Shown here: piece after piece, positions 1 through 7,904 of the stretch
Layout of the letters: every line of letters starts with the position of its first letter
Position numbering within the stretch: position 1 is the first letter of the stretch
Assembly: GCA_946491675.1 (NCBI GenBank)
Contig: CAMLYN010000016.1
Location: forward strand, 1-15,319
Source of the DNA: an uncultured Mycoplasmatota bacterium
GTDB taxonomy: Bacteria; Bacillota_I; Bacilli_A; RF39; UBA660
DNA length: 15,319 nt
Reading direction: 5' to 3'
Notes under the pieces: generated by a model
Told to the model about the DNA's origin: nothing
Databases searched by the model: none
What the model saw: only the letters and a program-made list of their open reading frames with translations
Program-made: the position numbers and the translations under genes

Positions 1-56
1 GCATTTTCAATACTTGAATGAGCATTTTTAATCATAAAGTGTCAAATTTGGGAATT

Positions 57-86
57 AAAATAGTGATTAAATTCACTATTTTTTTT
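57..86 (+). terminator. Rho-independent terminator of an upstream unit
   Basis: A perfect 10-bp stem (57-66 with 73-82, core ATAGTGA/TCACTAT) closes a 6-nt loop and runs into a T tract ending at 86. It separates whatever lies upstream of the window from the promoter that follows. The left arm is preceded by few A residues, so it should work best on the plus strand. Bases 1-56 contain no gene I can support. Confidence 0.75.
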
Positions 87-93
87 GATTATT

Positions 94-123
94 AGTGCAA
101 AAAATGTCGAAATATGTTATAAT
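94..123 (+). promoter_or_regulatory. Promoter of Unit 1 with a TGTCGAA (Spo0A-box-like) element
   Basis: The extended -10 is TGtTATAAT, with TATAAT at 118-123. The -35 region is poor (AGTGCA at 94-99, 18-nt spacer), which suggests dependence on an activator. TGTCGAA at 105-111 matches the published Spo0A box TGNCGAA and sits between the -35 and -10 positions. The exact 14-mer CAAAAAATGTCGAA (98-111) recurs at 5819-5832 in the promoter of Unit 2. The predicted transcript start near 130 leaves room for the ribosome site at 152-157. That Spo0A itself binds here is inference. Confidence 0.6.
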
Positions 124-165
124 TATATTAATCATAGGGTTAGGTTAGTGCAAAGGAAGATATTT

Positions 166-3100
166 ATGAAAAAAATAAGAAAGATGTTAAAAAGTATTCC
201 TAAAATAAATTATGTTATCGGGTTATTAGCAATTGTTTTAGTTGCTTCTTTTATGTTACCTTCTTTAGCTAGATATGAAAATCGAATTCCAACCCCTAAT
301 GTATCAGTTTGGAGTGGTAATGTTGCTAGTAATTATCGTAAAGGGAGTGGAACAGTAGACGATCCTTATGTTATTGCTAATGGTGAAGAATTAGCTTATT
401 TTGCTGAAATGTTAAAGACTAATGATTATGAAAATACATATTTTGTTTTAAGTAATGATATTGTTTTAAATAATGGTATTTTTGGATTTGATGAAACTAA
501 TGGTATGACTTATCAATTAAGTAATTCATTGTTTTATTTGAAAGAGTATACTAATGAATTTTATGATAATGCTAATCGAGAAAACGCTAAGATTGGTAGT
601 ATTAATTTATTTTCTAGTTTAGATAATTTTAAGGGTCATTTCGATGGTCAATTTTATACAATTTATGGACTTTATATAACAAGTGAAGATGAAGATGTTG
701 CTTTGTTTACTAATTTAAGTGGTGAAGTAAGTAATTTATATATTGATAATGCAATGATTTATGGTGGTAGTAAAACTGCTGGAATTGCTAGTAGTTCAAA
801 TGATAATCAATTAAATAATATTTTATATAATGGTTATGTAATAGGGACTAATATAAAGACAGAAACTAAAGAAATATCTATACCTTCCCAAAATGTTACT
901 GTTAATAATCAGACAATTGAAAATAATGTTAATATTCCACTTCCAAGTATTGATAATGTTACATCGACAACTTTATCAGGAACTGTAAGTGGCAATGGAA
1001 CTGTTATGATTAATGGTAATCAAGTAAGTGGTGATTTTACTTTAGAATTAGGTAGTGATTTAATTGACGAATTAATCATAACATACACTTCTTCTGAAAC
1101 AACTAATTTTACGATTACAAATCTAAAATATATTATCAATTATGAATCTTCTAAAACTGCTGGAATTATTGCTGATGCTAATAATACTAGTTTAAATAAT
1201 GTTATCAATAAAGGAACTATTTATGGTAAAATGGATACTTCAGGAATTATAGCTGATGCCTCCGGAGTAACTATTAATAATACTTATAATACTGGTACAA
1301 TAAATGGTAATAATACGGCTGGTATTGTTACTAAAATTGTCGATAATGTAAATCCTATAACTATTAATAATACTTATAATAGTGGAACAATAAATGGCAA
1401 TAATACAGCTGGGGTAATTAACAGTATTAAAAATAGTACAGTAACGATTTCTAACTCTTTTGATACACAATCTTCTTTTGTAATTAATAATATTGAAAAT
1501 GCAAATGTTAATATAAATAATTCATATGCTATTACAACTACCCCAATTAATGGGATTAATCCAACTAATTTTATTACGACAACTTTAACTGAATTAACAG
1601 ATAAAAATTATGTTATCAATAATTTACAATTTAATGAATTTGTTGATTATACTGATTTAAATATTAATTCTGATAATGTTTGGATTTACGAAGATGACAA
1701 TTTACCTATTTTATATATTGATGATATAAAAAATCCAATCGCGAATATTCATGTTGGAACTTACACTTGGAATAATTTAGGTATTAGTTCTAATTTAGTT
1801 AAATTTAATTCTTCAATTACTTTTAGTATTGAACAAGCAGATAACTTAAGACCTTTAAAGGAAATATCTTATTATATACATAATTCAAAAACACCACTTA
1901 CTAAAGATGAAATTGAAGCAATAACTTGGACTAATTATGAAAATATGACGCAAATAAATGAAGAAGGTTTTTATATTATATATGCTAAAGTTGTTGATTA
2001 TACTGATAATATTACTTATTTAAATACTGATACTTTAGTTTTAGATAAATCTAGTCCTAGTGTTAGTATTAGTTTAAATAATAATACTTGGAATAATCTA
2101 AGAAGTGATTTAAATTATCTATATATTAATCAAACTACTAACTATAATATTACAGCTGTTGATGATTTATCTGGTGTAGCTAGTATTGAATATTATGTTA
2201 CTGATGAAGTTTTAACAAGTGAACAATTAAATAGTGTAACTTGGACACCTTACACAGAAAATTTAAATATTAATACTTTAGGAAATTATATTATGTATGC
2301 TAAAGTTACTGATAATTGTGGCTTCATAAGTTATGCTAATAGTGATTATATTGTTTATAATGGTTATAATTTAAATAGTTTAAAATCAGGTTATAGTCAA
2401 GATGATGCTAATTACATTAACAATTTATCGAGTGTAACATTAAACTTTACTTATAGTGATAATAACTCTTTAAAACAAGGTGAAACTCACAATATTATTT
2501 CAAATGTTTTACTTCCTGTTAATACTAAAATAACTTTAATTGATAATGTAAATAAGAAAATATATACTTATAAGACAACAGGCGATAATTATGGCTATGA
2601 TACTAGTTGTGAAAACGATGAGTGTAAATATGCAACTTATCCATTTACTATGTTTAAAGAAGTGGGAAAAAGCACAGATTCTTATTTTGTAGAAACATTA
2701 AATTCAATTAATGAAAATTATACAATTAATTTTGATTTTAGTGAAAGTACAATTACTAATAATTATGAAAATATTAGTTTGACTTTAGCAATAAAAAATG
2801 GGGTCATTTTAAGAGATACATTAAATAGTAGTAAAAAGACATTTAATATTATTGCTAGTGTTGATGGTAATCCAACTATCGCTACATTAGATATTAGTAG
2901 TGATTATAGTAACCAACCAATTCAATATAATAGTAATTCAACAACTGAAATTAATATTACAACTGGTTTAAACTATTCAACAATTAATAATAATAAGATT
3001 TTTGATACTTTTAATGAAGATAAAACAATTGGTTTAGCAATTAAATTAGTCGATAGTGAAAACAATATTATTCCTAAACAAAAATTAAAAAATTTAAGAT

Positions 3101-3744
3101 TTAAAATTGGTGAACAAGAATATTCTCCAGATGATGATGGAATAGTTAGAATTAATTTAAATAATGGTTTAAACTTAACTACGACAACTTTGGTAATTAC
3201 AACTTATGAAGATGAAGCATCATTGACAATTGGAAATTATAATTTAGTAATTAGTAGTTATTTAGCTTATGATGGAATGTATACTAATAATTATAGTAAT
3301 CAGTCAATTACTATTCCTGTTAATGTTAGTAATAATTATGTTGAAAGTAACTATAATTTTGATGTTTTATTCGATAATAACTATAAAATTTTAAGAAAAG
3401 CAGATGGTAATGTTACTTTAGATTTAGATTTATTACAAAGTGGAACGATTAATGGCAGTATTAGAATATCTTTATATAAAAAATCGCAATTAACCGCTTA
3501 TAATCAAGATTATACAATTATTGATTTAGCTAATTATATTACTGATTTAGAAGAAGTTAAAGAAAATGTTTACTATTTAGTAAAAAATCCAGTTGAATAT
3601 AACGGTACAAGTGAAAGTATTAATAATTTTAAATTAAATTTCAATCCAACTAATTTAGAAAATGGTGGTTATAAATTTGTTTTTGAATTATTTGATGGTG
3701 ATCAAAAAGTTGGAACGATTGAAAAGAAATTTATTGTCAGATAG
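166..3744 (+). CDS. Large secreted beta-helix/Ig-like surface protein
   Basis: This 1,192-residue protein is probably an extracellular adhesin or matrix component. It starts at ATG 166, after AAAGGA at 152-157; an in-frame TTG at 85 lies upstream of the promoter -10 and is rejected. Residues 1-15 are basic, 16-34 are hydrophobic, and SLARYE follows at 33-38, resembling the ARY signal-peptide ending of the neighbouring TasA-like proteins. A stretch of the type GSGTVDDPYVI (60-70), then FKGHFDGQFYTIYGLYI near 180, is typical of GLUG/beta-helix surface proteins. A duplicated TINNTYNxGTINGNNTAG unit begins near residue 369. Two related Ig-like or OmpL47-like modules follow at about 522-732, each starting near TWNNL and ending in a YIxYAKVxD segment. 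Residues 733-1192 are beta-rich and Asn/Ser/Thr-rich, and I do not recognise them. There is no LPXTG motif or C-terminal membrane anchor, so retention may be through the N-terminus or through the fibre. It is the first gene of Unit 1. Confidence 0.8.
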   Translation: MKKIRKMLKSIPKINYVIGLLAIVLVASFMLPSLARYENRIPTPNVSVWSGNVASNYRKGSGTVDDPYVIANGEELAYFAEMLKTNDYENTYFVLSNDIVLNNGIFGFDETNGMTYQLSNSLFYLKEYTNEFYDNANRENAKIGSINLFSSLDNFKGHFDGQFYTIYGLYITSEDEDVALFTNLSGEVSNLYIDNAMIYGGSKTAGIASSSNDNQLNNILYNGYVIGTNIKTETKEISIPSQNVTVNNQTIENNVNIPLPSIDNVTSTTLSGTVSGNGTVMINGNQVSGDFTLELGSDLIDELIITYTSSETTNFTITNLKYIINYESSKTAGIIADANNTSLNNVINKGTIYGKMDTSGIIADASGVTINNTYNTGTINGNNTAGIVTKIVDNVNPITINNTYNSGTINGNNTAGVINSIKNSTVTISNSFDTQSSFVINNIENANVNINNSYAITTTPINGINPTNFITTTLTELTDKNYVINNLQFNEFVDYTDLNINSDNVWIYEDDNLPILYIDDIKNPIANIHVGTYTWNNLGISSNLVKFNSSITFSIEQADNLRPLKEISYYIHNSKTPLTKDEIEAITWTNYENMTQINEEGFYIIYAKVVDYTDNITYLNTDTLVLDKSSPSVSISLNNNTWNNLRSDLNYLYINQTTNYNITAVDDLSGVASIEYYVTDEVLTSEQLNSVTWTPYTENLNINTLGNYIMYAKVTDNCGFISYANSDYIVYNGYNLNSLKSGYSQDDANYINNLSSVTLNFTYSDNNSLKQGETHNIISNVLLPVNTKITLIDNVNKKIYTYKTTGDNYGYDTSCENDECKYATYPFTMFKEVGKSTDSYFVETLNSINENYTINFDFSESTITNNYENISLTLAIKNGVILRDTLNSSKKTFNIIASVDGNPTIATLDISSDYSNQPIQYNSNSTTEINITTGLNYSTINNNKIFDTFNEDKTIGLAIKLVDSENNIIPKQKLKNLRFKIGEQEYSPDDDGIVRINLNNGLNLTTTTLVITTYEDEASLTIGNYNLVISSYLAYDGMYTNNYSNQSITIPVNVSNNYVESNYNFDVLFDNNYKILRKADGNVTLDLDLLQSGTINGSIRISLYKKSQLTAYNQDYTIIDLANYITDLEEVKENVYYLVKNPVEYNGTSESINNFKLNFNPTNLENGGYKFVFELFDGDQKVGTIEKKFIVR
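1270..1419 (+). repeat. Two direct copies of a 60-bp coding repeat, 90-bp period
   Basis: Copies at 1270-1329 and 1360-1419 begin with the same 21 bases and differ at only a few later positions. Each encodes TINNTYNxGTINGNNTAG followed by a valine- or isoleucine-containing pair, so the duplication covers one or more coils of the predicted beta-helix. A more diverged copy of the same theme precedes it around 1170-1260 (SKTAGIIADA, DTSGIIADAS). The high identity suggests a recent duplication or homogenisation. Confidence 0.8.
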
Positions 3745-3759
3745 GAAAGGGGAGTATGA

Positions 3760-4302
3760 ATGAAATATAAAGTTTTAATTGTTTTATTTGCTTTGGCTTT
3801 ATTATTGTTTGGTTCTGGTATTACTTATTCCATTTTCTATTCTGAAGCTGGGGGGATAGTTGATCAAAAAATAGCAAAATTTGTTTTTGATGCCCAAAAA
3901 TTAGATAATTTAAGTTTAACAATTGACGATTTATATCCTAGTAGTAGTAAAGAATATTTATTTTCTGTTAGTAATAATTATCAGGCAACTAAAAGTGATG
4001 TAACTTTAGAATATCAAATGACTATTAAAACATTTCATTTTATGCCTTTAGTAATTGAATTGTATAAAATTACTGATAATAATGAGGAATTATTACTTAC
4101 TTGCAATGAAGAACAATTTAGTCGTAATCAAGAAAATGAATTAGTTTGTAATTCAGCTGTTCAACAAATGGCTTATGATGAGGAAGTGTTAGATAATTAT
4201 AAAATAAAAGTAACTTTTCCTGCTGAATATAACACTTTAGAATATACGGAATTAGTAGACTTTCTTGATGTTGAGATTAAAAGTTGGCAGAAACTAGCAT
4301 AA
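3760..4302 (+). CDS. TasA/camelysin-like secreted protein
   Basis: This 180-residue protein has an N-terminal hydrophobic segment (about 4-24, ending GSGITYSIF) like the SipW-dependent signal peptides of TasA and camelysin. The family pattern follows: an early KFVFD strand, a DLYPSSSKEYLFSVSN segment at about 57-72 that matches the usual L.PG...xFxVxN region, and a closing EIKSWQ strand. It is predicted to be exported, cut near the end of the hydrophobic segment and built into an extracellular structure. ATG 3760 is preceded by AAAGGGGAG at 3746-3754. The preceding stop is 15 nt away and the next start 10 nt away, so it is co-transcribed with both neighbours. Assignment is by pattern, because TasA-like proteins diverge strongly. 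It has two cysteines. Confidence 0.7.
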   Translation: MKYKVLIVLFALALLLFGSGITYSIFYSEAGGIVDQKIAKFVFDAQKLDNLSLTIDDLYPSSSKEYLFSVSNNYQATKSDVTLEYQMTIKTFHFMPLVIELYKITDNNEELLLTCNEEQFSRNQENELVCNSAVQQMAYDEEVLDNYKIKVTFPAEYNTLEYTELVDFLDVEIKSWQKLA

Positions 4303-4312
4303 GGTGGTGGAT

Positions 4313-5176
4313 ATGAAAAAAAGTACAAAGTATTTAATTTTAGGTGTTGTTGTTTTAGGTGGAGTATTGCTATTTACTTATGGTTTTAGTTTTGCAAGAT
4401 ATGTGTCTAATTCAATTTGGAATCATTATTTACAAGCTAAAGGATTTTATTTTGACAGTGATACATTGAATGATACTGTTGTTAATAATATTTGGGATGG
4501 AAGTAGTATTTATTTTGACGTTAAAAATAATTTAAATGAATTGGTAGCTACTGAATATGATATTACTTATCAAGTTACTTGTAATATTATTGAATCAGAT
4601 GTTAGTAGTAATTGTTATATTAATGGTACTAATTCTAATACTTATACAGGAACTTTATCAAGTGATTTTTCTTGTATTAATGAAACTGGTGATGGAGTAA
4701 TAGTTACTGATTTAGATCAAAATGCTTGTCAAATGCAAGGTTATCGTTATGTGGCTGTTCCAGCAATTAAGGAATTATATTTTGATATAACTGGTGATGT
4801 GACAGATGTTAAAGCAAATATAACTGTTACTAGTATTAGTCCATATAGCAAAACTTTAAGTAGTGATTTTATCCTTCATAAAGATCAAAGCTCACCAGGT
4901 AATGTTTCGATGGACTATAATAGACTTAATAATCATAGTCGTTTAGTTGTTACAAATTCTCATAATGAAGATAAATGTGTAACTATAAGTTGGGATGCAA
5001 GCAAATTAAGAATAGATGAAGATATTACCTCATTTAATTCTTATCAAACAGATAGTGAAGGTTATATTAATCAAATAACTGTTACTATTGATAAAAAGAA
5101 CAGTTTGAGCTATATATTTTATGAAGTAGCTGAAGCTAGCGTTGATGATTTTTCAATAGCAGAAAGTACTTGTTAA
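4313..5176 (+). CDS. ARY-signal secreted protein, six cysteines
   Basis: This 287-residue protein has a signal or anchor segment at about 7-27 followed by FSFARYVSN, the same ARY motif seen in the large protein (166) and, as SRYV, in the minus-strand protein. I choose ATG 4313, since AGGTGG at 4302-4307 lies 5 nt upstream; an in-frame GTG at 4304 overlaps that site. The mature part is beta-rich, with FYFDSD and IYFDVKN segments reminiscent of TasA-like proteins, then a region with cysteines at 90, 101, 121, 139 and 222 and a last-residue cysteine at 287. Six cysteines could form three disulfides outside the cell, or the terminal one could take part in an intermolecular link; both are inference. 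The exact family is not recognised beyond a TasA/camelysin-like secreted substrate. It is the third gene of Unit 1. Confidence 0.65.
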   Translation: MKKSTKYLILGVVVLGGVLLFTYGFSFARYVSNSIWNHYLQAKGFYFDSDTLNDTVVNNIWDGSSIYFDVKNNLNELVATEYDITYQVTCNIIESDVSSNCYINGTNSNTYTGTLSSDFSCINETGDGVIVTDLDQNACQMQGYRYVAVPAIKELYFDITGDVTDVKANITVTSISPYSKTLSSDFILHKDQSSPGNVSMDYNRLNNHSRLVVTNSHNEDKCVTISWDASKLRIDEDITSFNSYQTDSEGYINQITVTIDKKNSLSYIFYEVAEASVDDFSIAESTC

Positions 5177-5181
5177 AAGTA

Positions 5182-5210
5182 TTGCTATTTAAAAATATTT
5201 ATGTTATTAT
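5182..5210 (+). promoter_or_regulatory. Possible internal promoter before the S26-like gene
   Basis: TTGCTA at 5182-5187 and TATTAT at 5205-5210 are separated by 17 nt, and TGT precedes the -10, giving an extended -10. However, the predicted transcript start (about 5217) falls at the beginning of the AGGAGG ribosome site (5216-5221), leaving almost no leader. The downstream gene may therefore depend mainly on read-through from Unit 1. Low confidence. Confidence 0.35.
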
Positions 5211-5226
5211 AAAGTAGGAGGTTAAG

Positions 5227-5760
5227 ATGAAAGCTTTAAAAGTAGTTAAGAAGGTATTATTAATATTTATTGGAGTTGTTTATTTTGCATTCGCATTAGG
5301 AATGACAATTTTACTTTTAAATCAAAACGATTACGGAGTTACTGAAATAGGTGGCAATTCGATAGTAGTAATCGATGATCAAATAAGTAGTGATAAATAT
5401 CAAAAAGGTGATTTAGTTATCGTTAAAAAGACTAATTTTGATGGTCTAAATGTTGGTGATGAAGTGTTTACTTATCGTAATGTTAATAATACATCATATC
5501 AAATAACAATTGGTACGATTGGTGAACTTTATCCAGATGATCAACAACTTGCTTTTGAAAATGGTGATGGCTTTTCAATCGATTTTGTTTTAGGAAAAGC
5601 AACTGATATATACGAAGGTCTTGGAACAATTTATTCGCTTATTCAATCTCGTTGGGGATTCTTATTTATCGTTTTAGTACCATGTTTCTTAATATTTATT
5701 TATGAAATTTATGCACTTATTGTTGAAATAAAATATGGTGCTGAAAAAGAAGAAGAATAA
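5227..5760 (+). CDS. Degenerate SipW-type (S26B) signal peptidase homologue
   Basis: This 177-residue protein has the S26B layout: an N-terminal membrane segment (about 9-31), an external domain, and a C-terminal membrane segment (about 145-168). GGNSIVVI (42-49) aligns with the SGSM catalytic-serine motif, making Ser45 the serine. KGDLVIVKK (60-68) matches the following GDxxVxK strand, and ENGD (111-114) matches the TKGD box. The active enzymes carry a THRV or THQV histidine motif; here the equivalent segment is SYQI, and the protein has no histidine at all. No lysine sits in that position either, so the bacterial Ser-Lys mechanism is not an obvious substitute. It probably acts as a non-catalytic partner, chaperone or substrate-binding paralogue. 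AGGAGG lies 5 nt before ATG 5227. It is the last gene of Unit 1 and directly follows its likely substrates. Confidence 0.7.
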   Translation: MKALKVVKKVLLIFIGVVYFAFALGMTILLLNQNDYGVTEIGGNSIVVIDDQISSDKYQKGDLVIVKKTNFDGLNVGDEVFTYRNVNNTSYQITIGTIGELYPDDQQLAFENGDGFSIDFVLGKATDIYEGLGTIYSLIQSRWGFLFIVLVPCFLIFIYEIYALIVEIKYGAEKEEE

Positions 5761-5782
5761 AATTTAAAATTATTCTTTTTTT
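5753..5782 (+). terminator. Terminator of Unit 1
   Basis: AAGAATAA (5753-5760), which includes the stop codon, pairs with TTATTCTT (5770-5777) across a 9-nt loop, followed by T residues to 5782. The stem is AT-rich, so termination may be leaky into Unit 2. Confidence 0.6.
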
Positions 5783-5814
5783 ATCTAATATTTCAAATAA
5801 TTCAAAATTAGATA

Positions 5815-5843
5815 TTGTCAAAAAATGTCGAATGTGATAAAAT
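5815..5843 (+). promoter_or_regulatory. Promoter of Unit 2 with a TGTCGAA (Spo0A-box-like) element
   Basis: TTGTCA (5815-5820) and TAAAAT (5838-5843) are separated by 17 nt, each one base from the SigA consensus. TGTCGAA at 5826-5832 lies in the spacer, within the 14-mer CAAAAAATGTCGAA (5819-5832) that is repeated exactly in the Unit 1 promoter. Box placement relative to the -10 differs by one base between the two promoters (5 versus 6 nt between box and -10). This suggests common control of substrates and processing machinery. Confidence 0.7.
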
Positions 5844-5879
5844 TATGTATAGTAGAGTAGGCCAAGATGGGATGATTTT

Positions 5880-7898
5880 ATGAAAGTAAAAAGCATATTT
5901 GAAAAAATAACTAATGTTATTATGAATATATTAATTTTTATTTTTGGTATAATTTTATTAATTTCAATATATAACAATATTCAAGTAAAAATATTAGGAA
6001 ATGATTATGCTTCTTTTTTTGGTTATTCACTTTTTGAAGTTCAAACAGGTAGTATGTCAGGAACGATCGAAGCTGGTGATTGGATCGTTGTTAAATATAA
6101 TAAAAATATAGAAGTTGATGATATTATAACATTTAAACAAAATGGCGAGTTTATAACTCATCGTGTTATTGAAAGTTATAATGGTACTTATATTACTAAG
6201 GGAGATGTTAATAATACTGAAGATGAGCCAATAAGCAAAGAACAGGTAGTTGGAGAAGTAGTAAAAGTATTACCAGGGTTTGGTATTATTAGAAGTACAC
6301 TATTTAATCCATTTGTTTTAATTGCATTAATAATAACTTTATATTTAATTGGTTTAACTTTTAAGAAAAGTAATAAAGAAAATAAAGTAAGGAAGATTGA
6401 TGTGTTTATGAAAAAAGTAACTAGTTTGATTAAGACATTTATTAAAAATGTTACTAAAAATATAAAAAATAAATCAAGTAATCAACTTCACAAAAAGGTT
6501 GCCGAAGTTAAAGAAATTAAAACAGTTGAACCAGCAACTGAATTAAAAAGCGTTAGTGTTGAAACTCACGATCCAGTAATTGCTAAAGAAGAAATTGATG
6601 AACTTGAAAATACTGAAATACCTTTAGAAGATATGGATAAAACGATGTATTTTAGAAAAATAGCTGTCGATAGAAATGAAATTGAAAGTGCTTATAATAA
6701 AATTGAAGTAGAAGAAGAATTAGAAGAGATTGTTGAAAAGCCAATTAAAGAGGAAACTACTGATGAGATTGAATCTAATTTAGAAATATTACAAAAAAAG
6801 AAAAAGTTTAAAAATGTTATTGAAAAAATAATGTATATTAAAAATGAAGAAATAAAGGAAATGTTAGATATTTTAAACAGAAATGAAAAATTAAAAACTA
6901 ACGAACCAACAATAAGAGATACTTTATTAAAGGCTTATATTGATGCAAAATATTATAATTTCTGTGGTGATATTAACGTTGAATATAATGGACGTAATAT
7001 GAACACTAGAATTGAAGCAGCATTAAAAAATGTTGCTGATAAAATGATTAAACAATATAAAGGTAGTGATAATCAATATAGCGACAAAGTAAAAAAATCC
7101 ATTAGTTTATTTACTTTAGTAATGTATCTAGAACAAACTTATGTTGTAATTGATGATTTACAAGTTAAAAAGCAAACTTATAAAAATAAAATTGTTAAAG
7201 CTTTAAGTGGAGAAATTTTAAAACCAGCTTTATTAAAAGATATGATTACGCAGTTAATTAAAGTGCAAAGAAAACATCATAGTATGACAAAATATATTCT
7301 AGAAAAATTAGAAACTAATACTTTTCAATTAAATTATAATCAATTAAGTATTAAAAATATTTATGGTGTTGAGTTGGTTCACAATATTAATTTTAGTCGT
7401 GTTTATAGCGATTATATAGTTGATAAGACATATCAAGAAGGAATTGTTGCTGAAGATAAAATTGCAGTATTAATAAATTTATTATTAATGCAAATTGTTA
7501 AGGATATGTTAGAAGCTGATTTTAATAAAAAATATATTGTATACATACCTGATAGTTTGTATAGTAAAGAAAATAAATTAAATAATATTTTTGAAATATT
7601 TGAAGATGAATATGCTAAAAATAATATAATTGTTTTAACTAAATATGAAGATTTAAATAAAAAAATAATTAAAAGATTTGTTAAGGAAGGTTACCACTTT
7701 GCAATTAGTTTAGGAAATAGTGAAGTTAAAACTAAAGATCAAGGCTGTATTGAACTTATGGATTATATTTTTGTCGATAAGAAAGTTAAGAAAAGTGTTT
7801 TAAATTCGATTGATGTGTTATCATCAATACCTGAAGATTTACACGTAAAAGTTATTTATGATGATATTGCAAGCAAAGTTGGAGACTTATGGGGGTGA
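5880..7898 (+). CDS. SipW-type signal peptidase fused to a large cytoplasmic domain
   Basis: This is a 672-residue fusion. Residues 1-165 form a complete S26B (archaeal/ER-type, SipW-like) signal peptidase: membrane segment 12-32, catalytic Ser58 in TGSM, His94 in ITHRVI, the TKGDVNNTED box with Asp109 and Asp115, and a second membrane segment at about 143-161. SipW enzymes are normally below 200 residues. Here about 500 more follow, placed in the cytoplasm by the two-segment topology. Residues 165-210 are strongly basic, 210-310 are charged and low-complexity, and 310-672 look like folded alpha/beta sequence that I do not recognise. The end (KYIVYIPDS, NNIIVLTKYEDL, EGYHFAISLG, MDYIFVDKKV) vaguely recalls the alternating strands of an EAL-type barrel, but without its catalytic residues. 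The predicted job is cleavage of TasA-like preproteins outside while the tail contacts the ATPase encoded 6 nt downstream; that contact is inference. The ribosome site is a weak GGGA at 5869-5872. Confidence 0.8.
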   Translation: MKVKSIFEKITNVIMNILIFIFGIILLISIYNNIQVKILGNDYASFFGYSLFEVQTGSMSGTIEAGDWIVVKYNKNIEVDDIITFKQNGEFITHRVIESYNGTYITKGDVNNTEDEPISKEQVVGEVVKVLPGFGIIRSTLFNPFVLIALIITLYLIGLTFKKSNKENKVRKIDVFMKKVTSLIKTFIKNVTKNIKNKSSNQLHKKVAEVKEIKTVEPATELKSVSVETHDPVIAKEEIDELENTEIPLEDMDKTMYFRKIAVDRNEIESAYNKIEVEEELEEIVEKPIKEETTDEIESNLEILQKKKKFKNVIEKIMYIKNEEIKEMLDILNRNEKLKTNEPTIRDTLLKAYIDAKYYNFCGDINVEYNGRNMNTRIEAALKNVADKMIKQYKGSDNQYSDKVKKSISLFTLVMYLEQTYVVIDDLQVKKQTYKNKIVKALSGEILKPALLKDMITQLIKVQRKHHSMTKYILEKLETNTFQLNYNQLSIKNIYGVELVHNINFSRVYSDYIVDKTYQEGIVAEDKIAVLINLLLMQIVKDMLEADFNKKYIVYIPDSLYSKENKLNNIFEIFEDEYAKNNIIVLTKYEDLNKKIIKRFVKEGYHFAISLGNSEVKTKDQGCIELMDYIFVDKKVKKSVLNSIDVLSSIPEDLHVKVIYDDIASKVGDLWG

Positions 7899-7904
7899 AA
7901 TTAA

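Noticed and set aside
1..35. Possible minus-strand gene start at 35 running off the left edge (MIKNAHSS)
   Set aside because: It has no ribosome site and only 11 complete codons are visible; a TTGACA at 45-40 has no matching -10.
85..165. N-terminal extension of the large protein from TTG 85
   Set aside because: The -10 box (118-123) lies within it, and ATG 166 has a good ribosome site and begins a normal signal segment.
1240..1470. 76-codon minus-strand open frame
   Set aside because: It lies wholly inside the repeat region of the large surface protein and mirrors its repetitive codons; no ribosome site.
5227..5760. Classical Ser-Lys signal peptidase I (LepB-type)
   Set aside because: There is no lysine in the general-base position and no KRVxGxPGD box; the layout fits S26B.
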